A DNA stretch of 64,000 nucleotides from Thermoleptolyngbya sichuanensis A183 (GTDB taxonomy: Bacteria; Cyanobacteriota; Cyanobacteriia; Elainellales; Elainellaceae): positions 682,001-746,000 of the forward strand of contig NZ_CP053661.1 in NCBI RefSeq assembly GCF_013177315.1. Reading direction: 5' to 3'. The notes under the pieces are model-generated. The model saw nothing but the letters and a program-made list of their open reading frames with translations, had not been told where the DNA came from and did not search any database. This document shows, one piece after another, positions 52,581-59,953 of this stretch. The position numbers and the translations under genes were made by a program. Position 1 is the stretch's first letter, and every line of letters starts with the position of its first letter.

Positions 52581-53324
52581 ATGAGCATTCCCCTTCTTGC
52601 ATACAAACCTGCGTCTCAAAACCAGCGCGTGCCGGGTTATGAAGTCGGCAACGAGGACACCCCCTATATCTATCGCTTGGAAGACGCAGCCGATAACTCC
52701 GACATCGAGCAGCTAATTTGGGCGGCCTATCGCCAAGTGTTCAGCGAGCACGTCATTTTGAAAAGCAGCCGTCAGGGTGATCTGGAATCGCAGTTGAAGA
52801 ACCGCTCGATTACAGTGCGGGACTTTATTCGCGGGCTGGCCAAGTCGGAAACCTACCGCAAGCTGGTGGTGGAAACCAATTCTAACTACCGGATTGTGGA
52901 CATTACGCTGAAGCGCCTGCTGGGTCGTGCGTCCTACAACCAGGATGAGCAAATCGCCTGGTCGATTGTGATTGCCACCGAAGGCTTTGAGGGCTTTGTC
53001 GATCAACTGCTAGACAGCGACGAGTATAGCACCAACTTTGGTGACAACACGGTTCCCTACCAGCGGCGGCGCTATCGCGATCGCCCCTTTAACTTGGTGA
53101 CTCCCCGCTATGGCGACTATTGGCGCGATCGCCTAGAAGCCGAGCGCTATAAGTGGGGTGACGTTCGCAACTTCCTCGAAATGGCGAAGGCCGTACAGCC
53201 AAAGCCGATGCAGTTTACCTCGGTGTCTACAGCAAATATCAAAATTCCCGATATGAGCCGCAGCAGCGCCACCGCAGGCGTGCCCGTGTCCATCAGCCCC
53301 TCGGCCAGCTTCCCCGTCCGCTAA
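52581..53324 (+). CDS. cpcG2: Rod-core linker CpcG (copy 2)
   Basis: A 247-aa rod-core linker paralogue with the same opening (MSIPLLAYKPASQNQRVPGY) and PBS linker domain ([60 protein letters not shown]). The C-terminus (KPMQFTSVSTANIKIPDMSR) shares the IKxPDMSR motif with copy 1, so these two are closest relatives. The spacer before it resembles the one before copy 1 (CCCAAACCCCTAA...CTCTAACC), as expected from tandem duplication. The upstream ribosome site is weak (CTGGAAAACC). Confidence 0.94.
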   Translation: MSIPLLAYKPASQNQRVPGYEVGNEDTPYIYRLEDAADNSDIEQLIWAAYRQVFSEHVILKSSRQGDLESQLKNRSITVRDFIRGLAKSETYRKLVVETNSNYRIVDITLKRLLGRASYNQDEQIAWSIVIATEGFEGFVDQLLDSDEYSTNFGDNTVPYQRRRYRDRPFNLVTPRYGDYWRDRLEAERYKWGDVRNFLEMAKAVQPKPMQFTSVSTANIKIPDMSRSSATAGVPVSISPSASFPVR

Positions 53325-53333
53325 AAGTCTGGC

Positions 53334-53400
53334 CTTCAGGCGTTGGCGGTTTGTGAAAGGCGGTTTGTGAAAACTGCGGATCAACCCTCAACGCCTGAAG
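53334..53400 (+). terminator. Hairpin after cpcG2
   Basis: CTTCAGGCGTTG (53334-53345) and CAACGCCTGAAG (53389-53400) form a 12-bp stem with a 43-base loop, starting 9 bp after the cpcG2 stop. No T-run follows. It may end or stabilise the first cpc transcript. Confidence 0.65.
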
Positions 53401-53998
53401 CGCTGGAAACTGTTTAAGACACCTAAGGCACCTAAGGCGCATTAAGGCACGTTAGGATACGCGCTGATTTCCGTTCTAGATTGACCACCTCTTGCATAAG
53501 AGACTTGCATAGAAGATTGGATTTAGCCGTTCAGAGCTAATTTATGAAGCAAATCTTAAGAAGCCTGAAACTCTTGGCATGTGTGGCTTTGAGGTCATGT
53601 TTGCCCAGGAAAAGCGGTTTCTCGGAAATCCTTGATTAACAAGGCTTTCAGGCTCCTTTACAAATTAGCTCTCAAACTTGTCCGTTCAAACTTAGCCGTT
53701 CAACCATAGTTCGTGCAGTGATTCGCGCTAATTTTCTCAACTCTGGCTAAATCGTATTTTGAGATTGTTCTACTGTCGGGTTAGGGATTGGTTCGCAAAG
53801 ATTGAAACCGGTGTGTTTTTTAGCTGACTGATTGTTTGATGAAGGGGCGATCGCCCGCATACTGTGCCCAATCGTTCCAGCTTACTCAGCCTGAATGCAA
53901 CGCTATGCTCTGGTGCATTCGGGTTCCTGTAGAATCCCCGACCCCTGACTCTGTGCAAGAAGTCTCTTCACCTTTCAGATGTTGAAGGAGAAATCGAG
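53401..53998. promoter_or_regulatory. Long spacer upstream of cpcL with imperfect inverted repeat
   Basis: About 600 bp. GAGCTAATTTATGAAGC...CCTGAAA (from 53534) and its imperfect inverse ending AATTAGCTC (to 53672) frame a 139-bp palindromic element. Words CCGTTCAAAC and TTAGCCGTTCA repeat near 53525-53720. GAAGGAGAAATC just before 53999 is a good ribosome binding site. Size and content suggest that cpcL has its own promoter here, separate from the main operon. Confidence 0.55.
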
Positions 53999-54736
53999 AT
54001 GACATTGCCTCTTTTAGACTACAAGCCAACCGCGCAAAACCAGCGGGTATCTAGCTTTGGCACGGTTGATACCAACGGCGACATTCTCTATATCTATCGG
54101 CTCGAAGACTCTCGTGCGGCGGATGAGGTGGACGAGTTGATCAACGCTGCCTATCGCCAGGTGTTTAACGAGCAAGAGCAGCTTCGGTTTAATCGCCAAA
54201 TTGCGCTGGAAACCCAGCTCCGCAACCACTCCATTTCCGTGCGGGACTTCATTCGGGGGCTAGCCAAGTCGGAGCGATTCTATCGGCTGGTGGTGGAGCC
54301 AAACAACAACTATCGCCTGGTCGAAATGTGCCTGAAGCGGCTCCTTGGCCGTGCGCCCTACAGCAAAGACGAAGAAATCGCCTGGTCGATTGTGATCGCC
54401 ACCAAGGGCTGGGGCGGCTTCGTGGATACGCTGATCGACAGCGACGAGTATGCCCAGGCCTTTGGCGACAACGTGGTGCCCTATCAGCGCAAACGGATGG
54501 GCGATCGCCCCTTCAGCTTTACCCCGCGCTATGGAGCCGCCTACCACGACAAGCTGCCGAAGCCCCGCCCCTACGTCCCTGCGGGTCGATTTGCCCTGAT
54601 CTTTGACCAGCCTTTCGACCTGCAAGCCTTCCTCAAGACGGCCAACTGGGGGCGCGTGTCGATTGTTGTGCTGACGCTGGTGCTGATGCTGGTCGTGCTG
54701 GCGCTGGTGAGTTCGCTGCCCGGAGCCACCGGATAA
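53999..54736 (+). CDS. cpcL: Membrane-anchored rod linker CpcL (CpcG3)
   Basis: A 245-aa CpcG paralogue whose C-terminus is a hydrophobic helix ([21 protein letters not shown], about 220-240), which marks CpcL. Such linkers hold core-less rods on the thylakoid and feed photosystem I or the NDH-1 complex. The PBS linker domain ([60 protein letters not shown]) is intact. In Anabaena the third cpcG gene is likewise CpcL, so the order is conserved. A 674-bp spacer upstream sets it apart from the genes before. Confidence 0.95.
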   Translation: MTLPLLDYKPTAQNQRVSSFGTVDTNGDILYIYRLEDSRAADEVDELINAAYRQVFNEQEQLRFNRQIALETQLRNHSISVRDFIRGLAKSERFYRLVVEPNNNYRLVEMCLKRLLGRAPYSKDEEIAWSIVIATKGWGGFVDTLIDSDEYAQAFGDNVVPYQRKRMGDRPFSFTPRYGAAYHDKLPKPRPYVPAGRFALIFDQPFDLQAFLKTANWGRVSIVVLTLVLMLVVLALVSSLPGATG

Positions 54737-54875
54737 GCTGGATTCCATTTGCAAAAAAGCCGATTGCAGATGGAGTCTAGAGGTTCAATCCACGGGATAA
54801 TAAGCCAAAGACTGTCGTTAGACCGCTGGCTTGAACCATTTCAGACGTTCCATAAAACTGAAGGGAGATACTTGA

Positions 54876-55649
54876 ATGGCGTTGCCGTTGCTTGAATACA
54901 AACCAACCACTCAGAACCAACGGGTTCGCAGCTTTGGCGCTGCTGACCAGAACGAGGACACTCCGTACATCTATCGTCTAGAAGACGCTGCGGACGATTC
55001 CGATATGCAGCAAGTCATCTGGGCGGCCTATCGTCAGGTGTTTAGCGAACATCAGATCCTCAAATTCAACCGGCAGCCCGCGCTGGAATCTCAGCTCAAA
55101 AACCGTGTGATCACCGTGCGCGACTTTGTGCGGGGGCTGGCGCTGTCTGAGCGCTTTTACAGCCAGGTTGTGAGCGTGAACGACAACTATCGCTTGGTGG
55201 ACATTACGCTGCGCCGCCTGCTGGGTCGCAAAGCCTATAACCAAGACGAAACCATTGCCTGGTCAATCGTGATCGCCACCAAGGGCTTCGACGGTTTTGT
55301 GGATGCGCTGCTCGATAGCGAAGAATATACCAACGCCTTTGGGGACTATACCGTGCCCTATCAGCGCAAGCGCATGGGCAACCGCGATGAGGGTCGTCCT
55401 TTTAACCTGGTAACGCCGCGCTATGGCGAAGAGTTTCGCGACAAGGTGGGAACCACCAAGACCGACTGGCGCTTTGTGGTGGAGAAGTTCTACAGCCGCA
55501 AGTTCCAGGAGCGGATGCTGTCCGAGGGCGATCCCCGCAAGTATCGCGACATGGCCGCCGCTGTGGGGGCCAAGGGCAACTATGCTCAAACCCTCCGCGC
55601 CAACGATATCGACTACCTGAACAAGGTTCCCTATCGCGGTCGCCGCTAG
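54876..55649 (+). CDS. cpcG4: Rod-core linker CpcG (copy 4)
   Basis: A 257-aa rod-core linker. [20 protein letters not shown] opens it from ATG 54876 with AAGGGAG upstream. PBS linker domain: [60 protein letters not shown]. The C-terminal part differs from copies 1 and 2 and has no membrane helix ([32 protein letters not shown]). It lies 139 bp after cpcL. The last gene of the locus. It may serve rods attached to a different core site. Confidence 0.94.
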   Translation: MALPLLEYKPTTQNQRVRSFGAADQNEDTPYIYRLEDAADDSDMQQVIWAAYRQVFSEHQILKFNRQPALESQLKNRVITVRDFVRGLALSERFYSQVVSVNDNYRLVDITLRRLLGRKAYNQDETIAWSIVIATKGFDGFVDALLDSEEYTNAFGDYTVPYQRKRMGNRDEGRPFNLVTPRYGEEFRDKVGTTKTDWRFVVEKFYSRKFQERMLSEGDPRKYRDMAAAVGAKGNYAQTLRANDIDYLNKVPYRGRR

Positions 55650-55938
55650 TGGGGTTCAGGGATCACAGGTTGAAGATGAGCAGTGGGGCGATCGCCCTGT
55701 TGAACATCACGCCTTCCCGCTAACAAACCTCATCAGTGTGCCAACATCGCCAGAGCGCGATTTCCAGAATCCGGTTTTGCAAATCTTGAAGCTGCTCACA
55801 GACCGCGCTGCCTAAAGCGCCGCCCAGCGAGTGGTTTTGGGACTGGCAAAGCCGGATTTAGTTTTTGCGCCTTTGCTTCCAGGCCCCATCACGGCATAAC
55901 GCTGAGCCAGCCAGATGGCGCTAAGCCAGCCGATGACG

Positions 55939-57321
55939 CTAAGCCAGCCAGCCTACGCGAGTCAGCGGCAAATTCCAGCGTGTCTCCGACTTTGGACGCA
56001 GCAGCGTTTGATAAAGCCCCATCTGATTCTGTTCAAAGCCGAGAGCAGAGCCAAGCAGATAGGCCCGCCAGAGTTGCAGATAGCGATGGGGCAGCGTTTC
56101 AGGCAGGGTGCTGGGCAAGCGGCCCGATTGCTCACTGTTTTCTAGCATTCGGTTCCGCATTGCGTCGCCCAAAAGCCGTTTTGCCTGAGCAGCAGCGTTT
56201 CGCAGATTGGCTTCCCAGCAGCGCAGGGTTTTGGCGTAGTGGAGTCGCCAGGCATCTACATCCACAATTTCCCAGCCTGCTGCTTCGGCCGCCGCCAGCA
56301 GTGTCGAAATCTGTAGCAGTTCGCCGTGGGGAAAGATGTAGCGGTTGATGAACCGTTCGCCCAGGCTGCTGCCGTTCCATTCGGTGCTGGCCGTGATGCC
56401 GTGGTTGAGGAATAGCCCCCCTGGTTTGAGCGATCGCCCAATTCGCTGAAAATAAACGGGCAGGTTCCTGCGACCCACATGTTCCACCATGCCCACGGAC
56501 ACGATCTTGTCAAATGTGGGCGTTTGCGGCAGGTCGCGATAGTCCATCAACTGCGCCTGGAGGCGATCGCCCAGGCCCGCCTCTGCAATTTTTGCCTGGT
56601 TATAGTCCAATTGCGCCTGGCTGAGCGTGATGCCAACGCCGTGTACGCCGTATCGTTCCACCGCCCAGCGCAGCAGCGCCCCCCAGCCACAGCCAATATC
56701 CAGCAGCGTTTCCCCCGGCGACAGGCGCAGCTTGCGACAGATCAGGTCTAGCTTGGCTGCCTGCGCCTCGGCCAGCGACATCTGTTCTGTTTCAAAGTGG
56801 GCGCAGGAGTAGACCATGCGCGGGTCGAGCCAGAGCTGATAAAAGTCGTTGCCCATGTCGTAGTGGTGATGGATGGCGGCTCGGTCTTGTGCTGGGGTGT
56901 GGCGCGTCTTTTCGGAAGACAGGCTGGGCTGGGTTTTGAGGGAGGGCAGCGACAGGGCGGCGCGAGCGGCTTGCAGCGTGGTGAGGTTGAGCGGAATCGG
57001 GACTCGACCCAACTGCTGCATGGCCACGATCAGCGTTTCCAGATCGCCCACAAAATCACAGTCGCCGTTGAGATAGCCCTCTACCAGGATGAGCGGATCG
57101 CGGCGGGTCAGGAGCGATCGCACGATGCCAGGATGCCGAATCTGGAGGCTCACAGGCGGCGGATCGTCGGCATTGCAGTGAATCCAGAGTTGCTCACGTC
57201 CCCAAAAATCCAGGCAAAGGGGAACGGATAGCTGACTGAATGCTGCTTCTAGCCAGGTGCGGAGGGCGGGCGGCAGGGCGATCGCCCACTGTGGCGCTGC
57301 GGAAGCCTGAGACCGTTGCAA
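55939..57321 (-). CDS. Cyclopropane-fatty-acid synthase-like methyltransferase
   Basis: A 460-aa SAM-dependent methyltransferase of the CFA/mycolic acid synthase family, acting on acyl chains of membrane lipids or on related substrates. The N-terminal SCP2-like region (about 10-120) contains LIVAMQQLGRVPIPLNLT. The catalytic domain has HHHYDMGNDFYQLWLDPRMV, YSCAHFETEQMSLAEAQ and the SAM site LLDIGCGWGALLRWA (about 215). VSVGMVEHVGRRNLP follows, the family E/G motif. The frame opens only at TTG 57321. A better start with GGAGG 8 bases upstream (ATG 57335) is one base out of frame, so a start-site frameshift is possible. Confidence 0.88.
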   Translation of the reverse strand: MQRSQASAAPQWAIALPPALRTWLEAAFSQLSVPLCLDFWGREQLWIHCNADDPPPVSLQIRHPGIVRSLLTRRDPLILVEGYLNGDCDFVGDLETLIVAMQQLGRVPIPLNLTTLQAARAALSLPSLKTQPSLSSEKTRHTPAQDRAAIHHHYDMGNDFYQLWLDPRMVYSCAHFETEQMSLAEAQAAKLDLICRKLRLSPGETLLDIGCGWGALLRWAVERYGVHGVGITLSQAQLDYNQAKIAEAGLGDRLQAQLMDYRDLPQTPTFDKIVSVGMVEHVGRRNLPVYFQRIGRSLKPGGLFLNHGITASTEWNGSSLGERFINRYIFPHGELLQISTLLAAAEAAGWEIVDVDAWRLHYAKTLRCWEANLRNAAAQAKRLLGDAMRNRMLENSEQSGRLPSTLPETLPHRYLQLWRAYLLGSALGFEQNQMGLYQTLLRPKSETRWNLPLTRVGWLA

Positions 57322-57420
57322 TTCTGAACAACCATCGGAGTGTCCTCCAGTTGAATCTGAGGCTAGTTATTCTAGGATAGTGTTTGCGTTGGGTCGGCTG
57401 CTTTGGCAGGCTCCGGGACG

Positions 57421-57541
57421 CAACACAACTGCAACACAACTGCAACACAACTTCAGAGACGGGTTCCAGAGACAGGTTTCGGGAGTCTTCGAGAACTCCG
57501 GGAACTCAACTCCCGGAACTCAACTCCGGGAACGAGTAGAG
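57421..57541. repeat. Short tandem repeats upstream of yebC
   Basis: ACACAACTGCA-type units (CAACACAACTGCAACACAACTG) around 57421-57450, then three GGAACTCAACTCC-like units around 57498-57536, fill the spacer between the methyltransferase start and yebC. Confidence 0.6.
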
Positions 57542-57563
57542 AAGCGTTTTATCGATCGAGTGC

Positions 57564-58358
57564 ATGGCAGGACATAGTAAGTGGGCGAACATTAAGCGGC
57601 AAAAGGCTCGCGTGGATGCCGTCAAGGGCAAGACGTTCGCAAAAATTTCTCGACAAATTATCATTGCGGCGCGAAACGGCGTGCCCGATCCGGCGGGTAA
57701 TTTTCAGCTCCGCACGGCGATTGAAAACGCCAAGGCAGCGGGCATCCCAAATGACAATATCGAGCGGGCGATCGCCAAAGGGTCTGGCAAGCTGGCAGGC
57801 GACAACCTGGAAGCCATTCGCTACGAGGGCTATGGCCCTGGCGGCATCGCCATCCTGATCGAAGCGCTGACCGACAACCGCAACCGCACCGCCGCCGACC
57901 TGCGGGCCGCCTTCAACAAGCGTGGCGGCAACTTGGGCGAGACGGGCTGTGTCGGCTGGATGTTTGAGCAAAAGGGAGTTGTGACCGTGAAGGCCCCGCC
58001 GCCCGCCAGCAAAAAGGAACTGCCTGTAATCGATGAGGATGACCTGCTGGAAGCCTCTCTGGAAGGTGGCGCAGAGTCCTATGAGCTAATTTCGCTAGAA
58101 GACGACATTCCCGGCGCGGAAGTCTTCACCGATCCGACCAACCTGGAAGCCCTGACCCAAGCCCTCAAAGACCGAGGCTATCTGGTCATCCAGGCAGAGC
58201 CGCGCTGGTTCCCAAACAACAGCGTCGAAGTCAGCGACCCCGCCCAAGCCTCTGATCTGCTGCGGCTGATGGATGCGCTGGAAGACCTGGACGATGTGCA
58301 GTCCGTCACGGCTAATTTTGAAATGTCGGACGAACTGATGTCGCTCAGCATGGCGTAG
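57564..58358 (+). CDS. yebC: YebC/PmpR family protein
   Basis: A 264-aa member of the YebC family, formerly called DNA-binding regulators and more recently linked to rescue of ribosomes stalled at proline-rich stretches in some bacteria. The start MAGHSKWANIKRQKARVDAV is the invariant family opening. Other conserved parts are GVPDPAGNFQLRTAIENAKA, YEGYGPGGIAILIEALTDNR and RAAFNKRGGNLGETGCVGWM. The C-terminus ends VTANFEMSDELMSLSMA. It lies divergent to the methyltransferase gene and converges with the cyclase gene. Confidence 0.94.
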   Translation: MAGHSKWANIKRQKARVDAVKGKTFAKISRQIIIAARNGVPDPAGNFQLRTAIENAKAAGIPNDNIERAIAKGSGKLAGDNLEAIRYEGYGPGGIAILIEALTDNRNRTAADLRAAFNKRGGNLGETGCVGWMFEQKGVVTVKAPPPASKKELPVIDEDDLLEASLEGGAESYELISLEDDIPGAEVFTDPTNLEALTQALKDRGYLVIQAEPRWFPNNSVEVSDPAQASDLLRLMDALEDLDDVQSVTANFEMSDELMSLSMA

Positions 58359-58467
58359 GAAGGAAGAAGGAAAAAGGAAGAAGGAAAAAGGAAGAATGAA
58401 AAACGAAGAACGAAAAACGAAAATTTTTCCCTCTTCTCTCTTCGTTCTTCTCTCTTCCCTCTTCCTC
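58359..58467. terminator. Bidirectional terminator-like repeat between yebC and cyclase gene
   Basis: GAAGAACGAA (58405-58414) and TTCGTTCTTC (58441-58450) form a 10-bp stem around AAAATTTTT, within purine-rich and pyrimidine-rich flanks. The same words make the stem at 29387-29425, also between convergent genes. Confidence 0.65.
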
Positions 58468-59532
58468 CTAGCTTCCTAGTAAAAAGTACGTCGTCATCTC
58501 GCCTTTGCCTTTGACCTCGATGGGGCCGCGCTTCTCGAACTGGAACTTGTCTTGCAGGCGTTCGTAGGTGGTGGCGCTGACCTGGATGCGGCCAGGCAAC
58601 GAGAGCGACTCCATGCGGCTGGCGATGTTTACCGTGTCGCCCCAGAGGTCGTAGGTGAATTTCTTGATGCCGATGACCCCTGCGCCGACGGGGCCGGTGT
58701 TGATGCCGACGCGCATTTGCAGGGGGCCAAAGCTAGGGTGGATGTGGCTGATGTTGATCTGGGCGATCGCCTTTTGCATGTCCAGCGCCATCCGGGCGAT
58801 CGCCTCTGCATGACCCGCCTGGGGCAAAGGTAGCCCGCCGACGACCATATAGGAATCGCCAATAGTTTTGATTTTCTCTAGACCGTGCAGTTCTGCAAGC
58901 TGGTCGAAGGTAGAAAAAATCTGGTTCAGCAGCGCCACCAGTTCTGCGGGGGAGAGCTTGGAGGAGAGTTCTGTAAAGTTCACCAAATCGGCAAACAGGA
59001 CGGTGACTTCGGTGAAGTTATCGGCGATGGTTTGGGAGCCTTGCTTGAGCTGGTCGGCGATCGCCTTGGGCAACACGTTCAGCAGCAGCCGTTCAGATTT
59101 TTCCTGCTCTGCCTGGATGAGCTTCAGGTAGGACTGTTCCTGGTCGCGCAGCCGCTTTTTCTCCAGACACGCGCCGATTCGCGCCTTTAGCAGCGTCGGG
59201 TTAAACGGCTTAAACAGGTAATCTTCGGCCCCTAGTTCGATGCAGCGCACGACGCTCTCAATGTCATCCAGCGCCGAAATCATGATCACCGGAATATGGC
59301 GCAGGTCGGGGTCTTGCTTCAACTGCTCCAGCGTTTCGTAGCCGTTTAGCTCCGGCATCATCACGTCCAAAAGCACGAGGTCAAAGGGCTGCGATCGCAT
59401 CTTGTCAATGGCTTCGCGCCCATTATTTGCCGTCACAATCGTATGCCCCTGGCGCTGGAGCCGCCGAGACAGCAAATCGCGGTTCATCTCGTTATCATCG
59501 ACAACTAGCAGAACGCCTTGCTCAGGAGTCAT
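58468..59532 (-). CDS. Response regulator with class III adenylate cyclase domain
   Basis: A 354-aa receiver-cyclase fusion. The receiver (about 1-125) has LLVVDDNEMNRDLLSRRL, the phospho-acceptor in LVLLDVMMPELNG and LFKPFN. After a short coiled linker (about 140-160) comes the cyclase catalytic domain: VTVLFADLVNFTELSS and IGDSYMVVGG supply the metal aspartates, KIKTIGDS the adenine-specifying lysine, and GDTVNIASRMES the matching Asp and transition-state residues. It should make cAMP when the receiver is phosphorylated. It overlaps the upstream receiver gene by ATGA, so the two are coupled. Homodimer expected. Confidence 0.93.
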   Translation of the reverse strand: MTPEQGVLLVVDDNEMNRDLLSRRLQRQGHTIVTANNGREAIDKMRSQPFDLVLLDVMMPELNGYETLEQLKQDPDLRHIPVIMISALDDIESVVRCIELGAEDYLFKPFNPTLLKARIGACLEKKRLRDQEQSYLKLIQAEQEKSERLLLNVLPKAIADQLKQGSQTIADNFTEVTVLFADLVNFTELSSKLSPAELVALLNQIFSTFDQLAELHGLEKIKTIGDSYMVVGGLPLPQAGHAEAIARMALDMQKAIAQINISHIHPSFGPLQMRVGINTGPVGAGVIGIKKFTYDLWGDTVNIASRMESLSLPGRIQVSATTYERLQDKFQFEKRGPIEVKGKGEMTTYFLLGS

Positions 59533-59906
59533 TTCAGCGAGCCTTCCCCCAAAATCGCCTGAATTTTGCCTGTCAGCCGCGCAAAGTCTACAGGCTTCGT
59601 ATCGTAATCATCACATCCCGCCTCTCGACACTTTTCCTGATCTCCCGCCATTGCGTGGGCTGTCAGGGCAATAATGGGAATTTCCTTCGTTTCCGATGCC
59701 GCCTTGAGGGTGCGCGTTGCCTCCCAGCCGTCCATCACGGGCAGGCTCATGTCCATCAGAATCAAGTCCGGACGCTCCGCCTGGGCCATTTCGACTCCTT
59801 GCGCTCCATCTGTTGCAATCAGCACCTCTGCGCCCCGCCGCAGCAGCCGCCGCGAGAGCATATCTCGGTTCATTTCGTTGTCTTCTACCAAGAGTATCTT
59901 AGGCAT
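59529..59906 (-). CDS. Stand-alone receiver-domain response regulator
   Basis: A 125-aa CheY/DivK-type receiver with no output domain. All catalytic residues are present: the acidic pair in ILLVEDNEMNR, the phospho-Asp in LILMDMSLPVMDG, the Thr in IIALTAHAM and the Lys in DTKPVDF. It probably shuttles phosphate between the upstream hybrid kinases and the receiver-cyclase with which it overlaps by 4 bp. Its opening resembles that of the cyclase receiver (NEMNRDMLSRRLLRRG against NEMNRDLLSRRLQRQG), suggesting gene duplication. Confidence 0.92.
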   Translation of the reverse strand: MPKILLVEDNEMNRDMLSRRLLRRGAEVLIATDGAQGVEMAQAERPDLILMDMSLPVMDGWEATRTLKAASETKEIPIIALTAHAMAGDQEKCREAGCDDYDTKPVDFARLTGKIQAILGEGSLK

Positions 59907-59953
59907 TTTTCAGATTCCCCTCCCATCATCTCTTTATCTCTCAATCCTGGCTG

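Noticed and set aside
54781-54800. AGGTTCAATCCACGG as part of a tRNA gene
   Set aside because: Resembles a T-arm but upstream bases give no D-arm, anticodon arm or acceptor match. It is part of the cpcL-cpcG4 spacer.
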